In this document: positions 33,740-47,714 of the stretch, piece after piece
Numbering within the stretch: the stretch's first letter is position 1
Layout: every line of letters begins with the position of its first letter
Assembly: GCF_000723165.1 (NCBI RefSeq)
Contig: NZ_HG322949.1
Location: 5,332,035 to 5,381,487 of the forward strand
Direction: 5' to 3'
Source: Janthinobacterium agaricidamnosum NBRC 102515 = DSM 9628
Lineage (GTDB): Bacteria; Pseudomonadota; Gammaproteobacteria; Burkholderiales; Burkholderiaceae_D
Length of the DNA: 49,453 nucleotides
The notes under the pieces: model-generated
The model's database searches: none
What the model saw: the letters and a program-made list of their open reading frames with translations, nothing else
What the model was told of the DNA's origin: nothing
Translations under genes and position numbers: made by a program

Positions 33740-33769
33740 ATAATACATTCGGTCATATTACGGGGTCAA
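33740..33769 (-). promoter_or_regulatory. Promoter of the TetR gene with internal operator half-site
   Basis: On the minus strand TTGACC (33769-33764) and TATTAT (33745-33740) are 18 bases apart. Within the spacer the motif ATATGACCG (complement of CGGTCATAT at 33750-33758) repeats half of the palindrome near 33866. Repressor bound there would block RNA polymerase. Confidence 0.6.
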
Positions 33770-33858
33770 GACATGTCATCCACAAGTACAAGAATAGACT
33801 GAATGCCCCATCCACGCTGAACGGCTGCTTAAATCAGTTATTATAGACTTGAACTTTA

Positions 33859-33874
33859 ATATGACCGGTCATAT
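33859..33874. promoter_or_regulatory. 16-bp perfect palindrome, likely TetR operator
   Basis: ATATGACCGGTCATAT is fully self-complementary and sits 69 bases before the start of the exported MBL hydrolase gene, in the gap between it and the divergent TetR gene. Its half-site recurs at 33750-33758. Confidence 0.75.
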
Positions 33875-33943
33875 ACTCGATCAACTTTCACTCGACTTCG
33901 GTCAACATCACCGTGATGTGCAGCGCTTTCCAGGAGATACGGT

Positions 33944-34753
33944 ATGAAAAAAACGTCTTTTTTAGCGGCATGCCTTTTACTATTGTCCGGATCGGCGATG
34001 GCCCAGCCGTACGCCGATAAATTGTATGTCATCGAATGCGGCCAAGGCCATGCCGAAGACCAGGGCCGCTGGTCGCCCGGCGTGAATGTCGGCAAAGGCT
34101 TCGACCTGGCGGACAATTGCTACCTGATACGCCATGGCGCCGACTGGTTCTTGTGGGATACCGGCATCCCGGACAGCATCGCCGCCCTGCCCGATGGCGA
34201 GCGCAACAGTTTTACCGGCACCACCTGGAAGCGCAGCAGCACACTGGCCGCCCAGTTGGCCGCGCTCGGCGTGGCGCCAGACCAATTGCGCTGGATCGGC
34301 TTGTCGCATACCCATCCCGACCATTCCGGCAACCTGGCGCTGTTCCCCCACACCACCTTGCTGGTGCAAGCCGCTGAATACAACTGGAAACAAGCCGATG
34401 GCAGCCCGCGCTTTCCCCCGCAACAGCCAGTCAAGCAAGTATCGGGCGACTACGATGTGTTTGGCGACGGCAGCGTGACCATCCTGTCGACGCCGGGCCA
34501 CACGCCGGGCCACCAGTCGCTGCTGGTCAAATTGCACAACACCGGCGCCGTGGTGCTCAGCGGCGATGCGGTCCACTTCAAGGACAACTGGGACAAGCGG
34601 CGCGTACCGGCGCTCAACGCCGATGCGGCGGCCAGCCGCGCCTCGCTGGAAAAAATCGCCCAGGTGATGGAAACCGAACACGCCCAGTTGTGGATTAACC
34701 ATGACGTACCACAAAGCAAGGCCCAGAAACACAGCCCCGAGTTTTACGATTAA
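33944..34753 (+). CDS. Exported MBL-fold hydrolase, N-acyl-homoserine-lactonase-like
   Basis: The protein has 269 residues. A signal peptide covers 1-20 (cleavage AMA-Q). The metallo-beta-lactamase fold has the dinuclear zinc motif H122-T-H124-P-D126-H127, then H186 in TPGHTPGH, D208 in LSGDAV and a last His near 254 in LWINHD. The set and spacing match the AiiA/AttM-like lactonase group, so it may open lactone rings such as AHL signals, in the periplasm. Activity on other esters is possible. AGGAGA precedes the ATG. Divergence from a TetR gene across a palindromic site suggests induction by its substrate or a related compound. Confidence 0.85.
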   Translation: MKKTSFLAACLLLLSGSAMAQPYADKLYVIECGQGHAEDQGRWSPGVNVGKGFDLADNCYLIRHGADWFLWDTGIPDSIAALPDGERNSFTGTTWKRSSTLAAQLAALGVAPDQLRWIGLSHTHPDHSGNLALFPHTTLLVQAAEYNWKQADGSPRFPPQQPVKQVSGDYDVFGDGSVTILSTPGHTPGHQSLLVKLHNTGAVVLSGDAVHFKDNWDKRRVPALNADAAASRASLEKIAQVMETEHAQLWINHDVPQSKAQKHSPEFYD

Positions 34754-34855
34754 TGTAGAGAGGAACTTTTCCCGGTGCGCACCACTCCTGCAGCGACCAC
34801 GCCAGAACGCCCCCGGCGCCAACCTCGACCGGCGGCCTCTGGTGCAGCTTATGCC

Positions 34856-35656
34856 TTATGCCAGCTGGTAACGCGCGGCAGGGTTGGTGCGCGACAAGTT
34901 AGGCCGCAGCGCCAAGCGCGCCGTTTCCATCCTGTTCCAGTCTTCGACGTCCGGCAGCGATGGAATGGTTACCACTTCACCCTGGTCCAGCGCCGCCAGC
35001 GCGCTGTCGACCAGGTTTTCCGGCGTCATCAACATGCCGGCAGGGAAGTTGGAAGCCGGGAAACCGGCAATGTCCCAGAACCGCGTGCCGGTTGCACCTG
35101 GCAACACAGCTTGCACTTGTACGCCTTTACTGCCCAGTTCATGGTGCAGCGACTGGGTCAATGCCAGCACATACGCCTTGGCGCCGCCATAGGTGCCATT
35201 CAACAAGTCTGGCGCCAGCGCGGCGATCGACGAAATGTTGATGATGGTGCCGGTGCCGCGGGCCACCAGGCCGGGCGCGACAGCGCGGGTCAGGCGGGTC
35301 AGCGCAAACACGTTGACGTTGATCAAGTTATCCAGATCTGCCACCGAAGAGTCGATCAGGCTGGCGGTCGCGCCCAGGCCGGCGTTATTCACCAGCGCCG
35401 TAATGCTGGCATCTTCTCTCAAAATATGCTCAACAGCACGCAAATCGGCATGGTCGCTCAAATCGGCCTTGACCGTGCGGATCTTGCGTCCGGTCTTGGC
35501 GGCCAGCGTCGCGGCCAGTGCATCGAGCTTGTCGAGGCTGCGCGCCACCAGGATCAGGTCGTAGCCGCGGTGCGCCAAACGGTCGGCGTACACCGCGCCG
35601 ATGCCGGTCGATGCGCCAGTAATCAGGGCGGTGCCTTGGTTTGCAGTAGTCGTCAC
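34856..35656 (-). CDS. Short-chain dehydrogenase/reductase
   Basis: The protein has 266 residues starting at a GTG (35656) with AAAGGAA eight bases upstream; the frame runs only a few codons further to a TTG. The cofactor loop G-A-S-T-G-I-G is at 14-20, NNAG at 90-93, catalytic Ser at 142-143 and Y156-x-x-x-K160. The basic residue after the glycine loop strand (LVARSLDKL) suggests NADP(H). The substrate is unknown. It is divergent from a GlxA-type regulator (127-base gap), which probably controls it. Confidence 0.87.
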   Translation of the reverse strand: MTTTANQGTALITGASTGIGAVYADRLAHRGYDLILVARSLDKLDALAATLAAKTGRKIRTVKADLSDHADLRAVEHILREDASITALVNNAGLGATASLIDSSVADLDNLINVNVFALTRLTRAVAPGLVARGTGTIINISSIAALAPDLLNGTYGGAKAYVLALTQSLHHELGSKGVQVQAVLPGATGTRFWDIAGFPASNFPAGMLMTPENLVDSALAALDQGEVVTIPSLPDVEDWNRMETARLALRPNLSRTNPAARYQLA

Positions 35657-35730
35657 AATAATTCCTTTCAAAGTACATCATTCGCGCCAGGGCGTCGCCC
35701 CGGCTATTCGAATGAGTTGACAGAATCAGT

Positions 35731-35747
35731 GTAGGGACATAACCTAC
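35731..35747. promoter_or_regulatory. Short inverted repeat in the SDR / glxA-type divergent promoter
   Basis: GTAGG (35731-35735) and CCTAC (35743-35747) are separated by seven bases in the middle of the 127-base divergent region. It is a plausible operator, but short enough to be chance. Confidence 0.3.
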
Positions 35748-35783
35748 TTCCTGAATGACGTATATACCTCAGTTTGGGCCATC

Positions 35784-36737
35784 ATGAAAAAATCCATCGC
35801 CTTTGTTGTCTTCCCCCATTTTCAAATCGTCGACCTGGCCGCCATCACGCCGTTCGAGGTTGCCAACAGCAGTCCGGGCGGGCCGTTTTACGACATCACC
35901 ATGTTGTCCGAGCACGGCGGCCTGGTGCGCAGCTCGTCGGGCGCGCAAATTGATACCGAGCCATTCGGCCGGCATGACTACGACAGCATCCTGGTGACTG
36001 GCGCAATGGTGTCGCTTACCTCCTCGCCCGCGTTCATCGACTTCCTGCGCCAGGCCAGCGCACATTCGCGCCGCACCGCCAGCATCTGCACCGGCGCGTT
36101 CCTGCTGGCCGAAGCCGGTTTGTTCGACGGCCGGCGGGTCACCACGCACTGGGGCGGGGCGCGCGAATTGCAGCGCCAATATCCGAAAACCAAGGTCGAA
36201 GAAGACCGTATCTTCATCAATGACGGCAAGTTCTGGAGTTCGGCCGGCATGACGGCCTGCATCGACCTGGCGCTGGCGCTGGTGGAAAGCGACCTGGGAG
36301 CGGAGGTCGCGCGCACGGTCGCGCGCAAGATGGTGGTGTACCACCGGCGCAGCGGCGGCCAATCGCAGTTTTCCGCGCTGCTGGAACTGGAACCGAAATC
36401 CGACCGCATCCAGAGCGCGCTCAGCTACGCCAAGGCGAATCTGCGCAAGACGCTGACGGTCGACGAGCTGGCCGACGCGGCCAACCTGAGCCGGCGCCAG
36501 TTCAGCCGTACCTTCCGGCTGGAAACCGGCCACTCGCCAGCCAAGGCGGTGGAAACCTTGCGGGTCGAAGCGGCCCGCATCATGATCGAACAAAGCAGCC
36601 ACCCGATCGACGTGGTGGCGCGCGAAAACGGTTTTTCCGATCCGGAACGGATGCGCCGCGCCTTCATCCGCGCCTACGGCATGCCGCCGCAGGCGATCAA
36701 GCGCACCATGCGGCCGGCGCACCTGGGACTATCCTGA
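35784..36737 (+). CDS. GlxA-family AraC-type transcriptional regulator
   Basis: The protein has 317 residues. The N-terminal DJ-1/PfpI-like domain (about 5-185) keeps the nucleophile-elbow cysteine C102 in SICTGAFLLAEAGLFDG. The C-terminal AraC/XylS module (about 215-310) has two helix-turn-helix units (LTVDELADAANLSRRQFSRTFRLETG, and PIDVVARENGFSDPERMRRAFIRAYGMPP). Members of this group are amidotransferase-like sensors of small molecules, usually activators. It is divergent from the SDR gene. Confidence 0.88.
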   Translation: MKKSIAFVVFPHFQIVDLAAITPFEVANSSPGGPFYDITMLSEHGGLVRSSSGAQIDTEPFGRHDYDSILVTGAMVSLTSSPAFIDFLRQASAHSRRTASICTGAFLLAEAGLFDGRRVTTHWGGARELQRQYPKTKVEEDRIFINDGKFWSSAGMTACIDLALALVESDLGAEVARTVARKMVVYHRRSGGQSQFSALLELEPKSDRIQSALSYAKANLRKTLTVDELADAANLSRRQFSRTFRLETGHSPAKAVETLRVEAARIMIEQSSHPIDVVARENGFSDPERMRRAFIRAYGMPPQAIKRTMRPAHLGLS

Positions 36738-36950
36738 CGCAACGGCGCGCATGTTACGCCCCAGCGTCAGCATGGCGCGGCTGAGTCATTCGATGTTAAC
36801 TTCGCTAACTTGCCAGCGTTTGCCATTGGCGTGCCTGCCGCACAGTTCTTGCTTGAAATCCGGCACTCATGCACAAGTTGCTCAATTGGTCGTGCAAACC
36901 CTGCCCGAGCGGGCGCGGCGATGCGACAAACTCTTCATCGCTGAGCGATA
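36738..36950. other. Intergenic stretch without a recognisable gene
   Basis: About 210 bases between the glxA-type gene and the rpoC terminator. A 66-codon frame on the plus strand (36751-36951) lacks a ribosome binding site and protein character. Nothing further is seen. Confidence 0.4.
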
Positions 36951-36986
36951 AAAAAACGGCGCCGGGGAGTCATCCCCGGCGCCGTT
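36950..36986 (-). terminator. Strong intrinsic terminator of the rpoBC transcript
   Basis: On the minus strand a perfect 13-bp stem (AACGGCGCCGGGG and its complement, 36974-36986 and 36955-36967) with a six-base loop runs into a run of seven T. It lies 21 bases after the rpoC stop. Confidence 0.92.
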
Positions 36987-37007
36987 CTGGTATCGACTAG
37001 CAGCGAA

Positions 37008-41264
<4,257 letters not shown>

Positions 41265-41311
41265 GTATCACTCCAGAGGTGATTAAATTTCTATATTCCT
41301 GAGACTACATT

Positions 41312-41336
41312 GCCCGGCGTGGTTTCCCAGCCGGGC
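41312..41336 (-). promoter_or_regulatory. Intercistronic hairpin between rpoB and rpoC
   Basis: GCCCGGC (41312-41318) pairs with GCCGGGC (41330-41336) around an 11-base loop. No T-run follows on the coding strand, so it is unlikely to terminate. An mRNA-processing or stability role is possible. Confidence 0.45.
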
Positions 41337-41375
41337 TTTGTACTACTCACACCAAAATGACAGAGAAACTGTCTT

Positions 41376-44300
41376 TTAGTTGCGTTCGAGGTCGATATCG
41401 ATACCCAGCGAACGGATTTCCTTGACCAGCACGTTAAACGATTCCGGCATGCCGGCGTCGATCACGTGGTCGCCCTTGACCAGGTTTTCGTACACTTTGG
41501 TACGGCCATTCACGTCATCGGACTTGACGGTCAACATCTCTTGCAAGACATACGATGCGCCGTAGGCTTCCAGTGCCCACACCTCCATCTCACCGAAGCG
41601 CTGGCCGCCGAACTGGGCTTTACCGCCCAATGGCTGCTGCGTCACCAGCGAGTAAGGACCGGTGGAACGGGCGTGCATCTTGTCATCGACCAAGTGATGC
41701 AGTTTCAGCATGTGCATGACGCCAACCGTCACTTTACGCTCAAACGCTTCGCCGGTACGGCCGTCATACATGGTCACCTGGTTCTTCGAGGCGGTCATGC
41801 CGAGGTTTTTCGCGATGTCGTCCGGATACGCCAGGTCCAGCATGCGGCGGATCTCTTCTTCATTCGCGCCGTCGAATACCGGGGTGGCGAATGGAACGCC
41901 TTTTTTCAGGTTCTCGGCCAGCTTCATGATTTCTTCATCATCGAAGTTGTCCAGTTCTTCCGCGCGGCCATTCTCGTTGTACACCACTTCGAGGTACTTG
42001 CGCATCTCGGCGACCTTGGTTTGCGCCTTCAGCATTTCGCCGATGCGGATACCCAGACCCTTGGCGGCCCAGCCCAAGTGGGTCTCGAGAATCTGACCAA
42101 CGTTCATCCGCGAAGGAACGCCCAGCGGGTTCAGCACCACGTCGGCTGGCGTGCCGTCGGCCATGTATGGCATGTCTTCCACAGGAACAATACGGGAAAC
42201 CACACCCTTGTTGCCGTGGCGACCCGCCATCTTGTCGCCCGACTGCAGGCGGCGTTTCACGGCCAGGTACACCTTGACCATTTTTTGCACGCCTGGTTGC
42301 AGCTCGTCGCCCTGGGTCAACTTCTTGCGCTTCTCTTCGAAGGCCAGGTCGAACTGGTGGCGTTTTTCATTGATCGATTCCTTGATCGCTTCCAGCGCTA
42401 CCGCCGCATCGTCGTCCGCAGGGCGGATGTCGAACCAGTGGTATTTGTCCAGGTCGTCCAGGTATTCCTTGGTGATCTTGGCGCCCTTGGCCAGCTTTTT
42501 AGGACCGCCGTTGACAACTTTGCCGATCAGCATTTTTTCGAGACGCTGGAAGGCATCGCCTTCGACGATACGCATCTGGTCGTTCAAGTCCAGACGGAAA
42601 CGTTTCAGTTCGTCGTCGATAATTTGCTGGGCACGCTTGTCGCGCACGATGCCTTCGCGGGTGAACACTTGCACGTCGATCACGGTGCCGATCATGCCCG
42701 AAGGCACGCGCAGCGAGGTGTCTTTCACGTCCGATGCTTTTTCGCCGAAAATCGCGCGCAGCAGCTTCTCTTCCGGGGTCAGCTGGGTTTCGCCCTTCGG
42801 CGTCACTTTACCGACCAGCGTGTCGCCGGCTTGCACTTCGGCGCCGATGTAGACGATACCGGATTCATCCAGGCGAGCCAGCTGGTTTTCAGCCAGGTTC
42901 GAAATGTCGCGGGTGATTTCTTCCGCGCCCAGTTTGGTATCGCGCGCCACCACCGACAACTCTTCGATGTGAATCGAGGTGTAGCGGTCGTCCTTGACGA
43001 CGTTTTCCGAGATCAGGATCGAATCTTCGAAGTTCAGACCATTCCATGGCATGAACGCCACGGTCATGTTCTGGCCCAGCGCCAATTCACCCAGGTCGGT
43101 CGATGCGCCGTCGGCGATCACGTCGCGCTTGGCGACACGGTCGCCTACCTTGACGATAGGCCGCTGGTTGATGTTGGTGTTCTGGTTCGAACGGGTGTAC
43201 TTGATCAGGTTGTAGATGTCGACGCCGACTTCACCAGCTTGCGCTTCGTCATCGTTCACGCGAATCACGACACGGCCCGCATCGATGTAATCGACGATAC
43301 CGCCACGCAATGCTTGCACGGTGGTGCCCGAGTCGACCGCGACAGTGCGTTCGATACCGGTACCGACCAGCGCTTTTTCAGGACGCAAGCAAGGCACTGC
43401 CTGGCGTTGCATGTTGGCGCCCATCAATGCACGGTTCGCATCATCGTGTTCGAGGAAGGGAATCAGCGACGCGGCGACGGAAACGATCTGGCCCGGCGCA
43501 ACGTCCATGTACTGGATGCGCTCCGGGGATACCAGGATGGTTTCGCCGGCTTCACGGGCCGAGACCAGTTCATCGGACAACATGCCTGCATCGTTGATGG
43601 TCGCATTCGCCTGGGCGATGATGTAGCGGCCTTCTTCGATGGCCGACAGGTAGTCGATCTGGTCGGTGATCTTGGAACCTTCGACCTTGCGGTACGGGGT
43701 TTCCAGGAAGCCGTATTCATTCAGGCGGGCATACAGAGCCAGCGAGTTGATCAGACCAATGTTCGGACCTTCCGGTGTCTCGATCGGGCAGACGCGGCCG
43801 TAGTGGGTCGGATGCACGTCGCGCACTTCAAAGCCGGCGCGTTCGCGTGTCAGACCGCCGGGTCCCAGCGCCGATACGCGGCGCTTGTGGGTGATTTCCG
43901 ACAGAGGATTGGTTTGGTCCATAAACTGCGACAACTGGGACGAACCGAAGAACTCGCGAATCGCGGCCGAAATCGGCTTCGAGTTGATCAGGTCGTGCGG
44001 CATCAGGTTGTCCGCTTCGGCCTGGCCGAGGCGTTCCTTGACGGCGCGCTCAACCCGCACCAGGCCGGCGCGGAATTGATTTTCAGCCAGTTCGCCGACG
44101 CAACGCACGCGACGGTTGCCCAAGTGATCGATATCGTCGACTTCGCCGCGGCCATTGCGCAGTTCCACCAGGATCTTGATCACGGCCAGCACGTCTTCGT
44201 TCGACAGCGTCATGGCGCCGGTCAGTTCATCGCGGCCGATGCGGCGGTTGAACTTCATGCGGCCCACGGCCGACAGGTCGTAGCGGTCCGAGTTGTAGAA

Positions 44301-45482
44301 CAGGCCGTTGAACAGCGCTTCCACCGAATCTTCGGTAGGCGGTTCGCCTGGGCGCATCATGCGGTAGATCGCCACTTTGGCGGCCATCTGGTCGGCGGTG
44401 TCGTCGATGCGCAGCGTTTGCGAAATGTACGCGCCCTGGTCCAGGTCGTTGGTGTACAAAGTCTGGATTTCGGTCACGTTGGCTTCGCGCAGGCGGCCCA
44501 GCAAGTCTTCGGTCAGCTCATCGTTCGCGGAAGCGACCACTTCGCCGGTGTCGCCATCGACGATGTTCTTGGCCAATACGCGGCCCAGCAGGTAGTCTTC
44601 CGGTACGGAGATGTGCTTGATGCCGGCGGCTTCGATATCACGCACGTGCTTGGCGTTGATACGCTTGTCTTTCAAGACCAGGGTCTTGCCGGACTTGTCG
44701 ACGATGTCGAAACGCGCGACTTCGCCACGCAGGCGTTCGGAAACGAATTCCATCTCCGCGCCTTCCGAGCGCAGGTTGAAATTATCGAATACAAAGAAGT
44801 TCGCCAGGATCTGTTCATGCGACATGCCGATTGCCTTGAGCAAGATCGTCACAGGCATCTTACGGCGGCGGTCGACGCGGAAGAACAGGATGTCTTTCGG
44901 GTCGAACTCGAAGTCCAGCCACGAGCCGCGGTAAGGAATGATACGCGCGGAGAACAGCAACTTGCCGGACGAGTGGGTCTTGCCGCGGTCATGCTCGAAG
45001 AACACGCCAGGCGAACGGTGCAGCTGGGAAACGATCACCCGCTCGGTGCCGTTGATCACGAAGGAACCGGTGGTCGTCATCAGCGGCAATTCGCCCATGT
45101 AGACTTCTTGTTCTTTCATTTCTTTAACGACAGGCTTGGTTGGCGATTCCTTGTCCAGGATCACCAGGCGCACCTTGGCGCGCAGCGGCGACGCGAACGT
45201 CAGGCCACGCTGTTGGCATTCTTTGACGTCAAAGGCAGGATCGCCCAGGACGTACGACAAGAATTCGAGACGCGCAAAACCATTGTGCGACACGATAGGG
45301 AAAATCGAAGTGAAAGCCGACTGCAGGCCATCATTCTTGCGGCCGGACGGTGCTATGTCCTCTTGCAAGAAGCTATGATAAGACTCGAGCTGGGTCGCCA
45401 GCAGGAACGGAACGTGGTGAACGTTGGCGCGCTTCGCGAATGATTTGCGAATGCGTTTCTTCTCAGTAAATGAGTAGTGCAT
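41376..45482 (-). CDS. rpoB: RNA polymerase beta subunit
   Basis: The protein has 1368 residues from the ATG at 45482, with CGGAG five bases upstream; an in-frame GTG two codons earlier lies too close to that site. The sequence begins [18 protein letters not shown]. The rifampicin pocket reads [27 protein letters not shown], i.e. the susceptible wild type at the common resistance positions (D, S, H, S/L). Further hallmarks are [13 protein letters not shown] and the C-terminal [27 protein letters not shown] region that packs on beta-prime. It precedes rpoC in the same operon. Confidence 0.98.
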   Translation of the reverse strand: MHYSFTEKKRIRKSFAKRANVHHVPFLLATQLESYHSFLQEDIAPSGRKNDGLQSAFTSIFPIVSHNGFARLEFLSYVLGDPAFDVKECQQRGLTFASPLRAKVRLVILDKESPTKPVVKEMKEQEVYMGELPLMTTTGSFVINGTERVIVSQLHRSPGVFFEHDRGKTHSSGKLLFSARIIPYRGSWLDFEFDPKDILFFRVDRRRKMPVTILLKAIGMSHEQILANFFVFDNFNLRSEGAEMEFVSERLRGEVARFDIVDKSGKTLVLKDKRINAKHVRDIEAAGIKHISVPEDYLLGRVLAKNIVDGDTGEVVASANDELTEDLLGRLREANVTEIQTLYTNDLDQGAYISQTLRIDDTADQMAAKVAIYRMMRPGEPPTEDSVEALFNGLFYNSDRYDLSAVGRMKFNRRIGRDELTGAMTLSNEDVLAVIKILVELRNGRGEVDDIDHLGNRRVRCVGELAENQFRAGLVRVERAVKERLGQAEADNLMPHDLINSKPISAAIREFFGSSQLSQFMDQTNPLSEITHKRRVSALGPGGLTRERAGFEVRDVHPTHYGRVCPIETPEGPNIGLINSLALYARLNEYGFLETPYRKVEGSKITDQIDYLSAIEEGRYIIAQANATINDAGMLSDELVSAREAGETILVSPERIQYMDVAPGQIVSVAASLIPFLEHDDANRALMGANMQRQAVPCLRPEKALVGTGIERTVAVDSGTTVQALRGGIVDYIDAGRVVIRVNDDEAQAGEVGVDIYNLIKYTRSNQNTNINQRPIVKVGDRVAKRDVIADGASTDLGELALGQNMTVAFMPWNGLNFEDSILISENVVKDDRYTSIHIEELSVVARDTKLGAEEITRDISNLAENQLARLDESGIVYIGAEVQAGDTLVGKVTPKGETQLTPEEKLLRAIFGEKASDVKDTSLRVPSGMIGTVIDVQVFTREGIVRDKRAQQIIDDELKRFRLDLNDQMRIVEGDAFQRLEKMLIGKVVNGGPKKLAKGAKITKEYLDDLDKYHWFDIRPADDDAAVALEAIKESINEKRHQFDLAFEEKRKKLTQGDELQPGVQKMVKVYLAVKRRLQSGDKMAGRHGNKGVVSRIVPVEDMPYMADGTPADVVLNPLGVPSRMNVGQILETHLGWAAKGLGIRIGEMLKAQTKVAEMRKYLEVVYNENGRAEELDNFDDEEIMKLAENLKKGVPFATPVFDGANEEEIRRMLDLAYPDDIAKNLGMTASKNQVTMYDGRTGEAFERKVTVGVMHMLKLHHLVDDKMHARSTGPYSLVTQQPLGGKAQFGGQRFGEMEVWALEAYGASYVLQEMLTVKSDDVNGRTKVYENLVKGDHVIDAGMPESFNVLVKEIRSLGIDIDLERN

Positions 45483-45643
45483 GGACACTCCGTGAGTGAC
45501 AGAAAGGATAGAAAATTCAGGTTTTGCAAGTGTTCATTTGCAACGCTGCGTGTGACACAGACGAAACCTCAAGGCTCTGCTTTCCGGCTTGAATCGAACA
45601 AAACTGCTACAAATACATTACAAATACGATACAGACGACAAAG

Positions 45644-45695
45644 GAGCCAAAGTCGGATTTCCCCCCTTGCGAAGGGAAATCTCAGACTTTGGCTC
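45644..45695 (-). promoter_or_regulatory. Long two-part hairpin between rplL and rpoB (attenuator-like)
   Basis: An outer 11-bp perfect stem (GAGCCAAAGTC at 45644-45654 with its complement at 45685-45695) encloses a second 8-bp stem (GATTTCCC at 45656-45663 with GGGAAATC at 45674-45681). It lies 27 bases after the rplL stop. In E. coli an attenuator and RNase III site sit at the same place and adjust beta-subunit output relative to L7/L12. A similar role is inferred here. Confidence 0.7.
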
Positions 45696-45722
45696 GGGCG
45701 CTAACTGCCGCCGGTACAAATA

Positions 45723-46094
45723 TTACTTGATCGAAGCGGTTGCGCCGGCTTCTACCAGTTTTTTCTGTGCTGCTTCAGCGTCGGCTTTCGATACGCCTTC
45801 TTTCACAGTTTTTGGTGCGCCATCGACCAGGTCTTTAGCTTCTTTCAAGCCCAGGCCGGTGATTTCGCGAACTGCTTTAATGACGCCAACTTTGTTTGCG
45901 CCGAAGGTGTCCAGAACAACGTTGAACTCGGTTTGCTCTTCAGCAGCTGCAGCTACTGCGCCGCCGGCTGCTGGAGCAGCCATAGCTGCTGCCGACACGC
46001 CGAATTTTTCTTCGAAAGCTTTTACCAGGTCGTTCAGGTCCATTACGGACATGGCGCTAACTGCTTCCAGGATATCGTCTTTGCTAATTGCCAT
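45723..46094 (-). CDS. rplL: Ribosomal protein L7/L12
   Basis: The protein has 123 residues. The N-terminal dimerisation/L10-binding part is [20 protein letters not shown], followed by an Ala/Gly hinge (about 35-50) and the C-terminal factor-binding domain with [26 protein letters not shown]. It forms the flexible stalk that recruits elongation factors. AGGAG precedes the ATG. It follows rplJ after 67 bases. Confidence 0.97.
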   Translation of the reverse strand: MAISKDDILEAVSAMSVMDLNDLVKAFEEKFGVSAAAMAAPAAGGAVAAAAEEQTEFNVVLDTFGANKVGVIKAVREITGLGLKEAKDLVDGAPKTVKEGVSKADAEAAQKKLVEAGATASIK

Positions 46095-46161
46095 TTTGAA
46101 ACTCCTAAATTTATTACGTTAGTTACATCAGATTGGTACTGAGAGAAAAAAGCGCGCGCGA

Positions 46162-46704
46162 TTAAGCGGCTGCTGGGGCTTCTTCCACTGCTGCTTCCGC
46201 AGGAGCGGCGCCTTCGCCTTTTTTCGCTGCCAGGGCAGCCAGACCACGTGCAAAGCCCGACACCGGAGCCAGCATAACGCCCAACAACTGCGAAATGAGG
46301 ACTTCACGGGAAGGAATACTCGCCAGAGCTACGACAGCCGCTTTATCAAGCGATTTGCCGGCGTAGTTACCTGCCGTGATGACCAGTTTGTCGTTGGTTT
46401 TAGCGAAGTCAGCGATGACTTTAGCTGCTGCAACGGCATCGTCCGAGATCGAGTAGATCAACGGGCCGGTCATGGAATCGGCGAGGCTGGCGAATTGGGT
46501 GCCTTCGACGGAGCGACGAGCCAATGTGTTTTTCAACACACGCAGGTACACGCCTTGGGCACGTGCTTTAGCACGCAGTTGCGTCAAGTGACCAACCTGG
46601 ATGCCACGATATTCGGCCACGACGATGGTTTGCGCAGTTGCTACTTGTGCGGAAACTTCGGCGACGACGGCCTTTTTGTCATTCAGATTGAGACTCACGG
46701 TCAA
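46162..46704 (-). CDS. rplJ: Ribosomal protein L10
   Basis: The protein has 180 residues and probably starts with GTG (46704), preceded by a strong AAGGAGG. The N-terminal RNA-binding domain ([17 protein letters not shown], then [18 protein letters not shown]) and the C-terminal L7/L12-binding helix are present. The chain ends in an Ala/Glu/Pro tail, longer than in E. coli (165 residues). It is the base of the ribosomal stalk. The long leader upstream fits autoregulation by the L10-L12 complex. Confidence 0.96.
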   Translation of the reverse strand: MTVSLNLNDKKAVVAEVSAQVATAQTIVVAEYRGIQVGHLTQLRAKARAQGVYLRVLKNTLARRSVEGTQFASLADSMTGPLIYSISDDAVAAAKVIADFAKTNDKLVITAGNYAGKSLDKAAVVALASIPSREVLISQLLGVMLAPVSGFARGLAALAAKKGEGAAPAEAAVEEAPAAA

Positions 46705-47018
46705 CCTCCTTAAATGATGTTCGACACTCTTTACCGAGTGGCAAAGCGTCTCGCATCGGTTCGAACACGGCGTCCGAAGTCAAGAAGTACTAAACTGAGC
46801 GGATAAATTCACGCAGCATGAGGACTACAAAACTTGTTCGGGTACACCATCTGCGTTGGGCGCCAAAAGTTCCCTTTTAACTTTTTAACCAGCAGCACTT
46901 GTTGTCGCTGCCGGCCCAACGGTCTTTGATTGTCTGCCTGAATGTTGTCAGACAACACACACACAGCCCAAAGATGCGCCCGCCGCACTCAAAAGTGCAA
47001 CGGGACTTGATTCTTTAC
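46705..47018 (-). promoter_or_regulatory. rplJL leader region with extended secondary structure
   Basis: About 314 non-coding bases lie between rplA and rplJ. On the transcript CGTTGGGC (46914-46921 complement) can pair with GCCCAACG (46854-46861 complement), enclosing a second repeat AAAAGTT / AACTTTT (46865-46871 and 46879-46885). A small hairpin (GCACT/AGTGC) lies just after the rplA stop near 46990-47005. The position and size match the L10 leader, where L10-(L12)n binds its own mRNA. A separate promoter may also lie here. Confidence 0.6.
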
Positions 47019-47714
47019 TTAAGCTGCCAGGCTAGCCTGGTCGATACGGACGCCAGCGCCCATGGTCGACGACAGCGAGACTTTGCGCAGGTACACGCCT
47101 TTGCTCGATGCTGGTTTAGCTTTGTTCAGCGCGTCGATCAGCGCGACCAGATTCGATTTCAAATCTGCGTCGGCGAACGATTTACGGCCGATGGTAGCGT
47201 GGATGATACCGGATTTGTCGGTACGGTACTGAACTTGACCGGCTTTCGCGTTTTTCACGGCGGTAGCGACGTCAGGAGTAACAGTGCCGACTTTCGGGTT
47301 AGGCATCAAGCCGCGCGGGCCCAGGATTTGACCCAGGGTACCAACGATACGCATGGTATCTGGCGAAGCGATGACGATGTCGAAAGGCATGTTACCGGCT
47401 TTGATCGATTCAGCCAGGTCTTCCATGCCGACGATGTCCGCGCCAGCTGCTTTAGCCGCTTCTGCTTTGTCGCCCGATGCGAATACTGCCACGCGCACGG
47501 TTTTACCGGTGCCGGCTGGCAACACGACGGAGCCGCGCACCACTTGGTCGGATTTCTTAGGATCAACGCCCAATTGTACCGATACGTCGATCGATTCATT
47601 GAACTTGGCGGTAGCGCATTCTTTGATCAATGCCACTGCATTGTCGAATTCGTAAGCTTTGGTGCGATCGACTTTAGCTTTGAATGCTTTGATACGTTTG
47701 GATAACTTAGCCAT
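47019..47714 (-). CDS. rplA: Ribosomal protein L1
   Basis: The protein has 231 residues. It starts [17 protein letters not shown]. The two-domain L1 fold is recognisable by [33 protein letters not shown] in order and by [14 protein letters not shown]. It binds the L1 stalk of 23S rRNA and, in other bacteria, the rplK-rplA mRNA. Its ATG overlaps the rplK stop by one base (TAATG), so it is translationally coupled. Confidence 0.97.
   Translation of the reverse strand: MAKLSKRIKAFKAKVDRTKAYEFDNAVALIKECATAKFNESIDVSVQLGVDPKKSDQVVRGSVVLPAGTGKTVRVAVFASGDKAEAAKAAGADIVGMEDLAESIKAGNMPFDIVIASPDTMRIVGTLGQILGPRGLMPNPKVGTVTPDVATAVKNAKAGQVQYRTDKSGIIHATIGRKSFADADLKSNLVALIDALNKAKPASSKGVYLRKVSLSSTMGAGVRIDQASLAA

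Noticed and set aside
36751..36951. 66-codon frame between the glxA-type gene and the rpoC terminator
   Set aside because: No ribosome binding site, unusual composition and overlap with the terminator A-run.
43850..43960. Rifampicin resistance substitution in rpoB
   Set aside because: The cluster region reads as the susceptible wild type ([23 protein letters not shown]), with no change at the usual positions.
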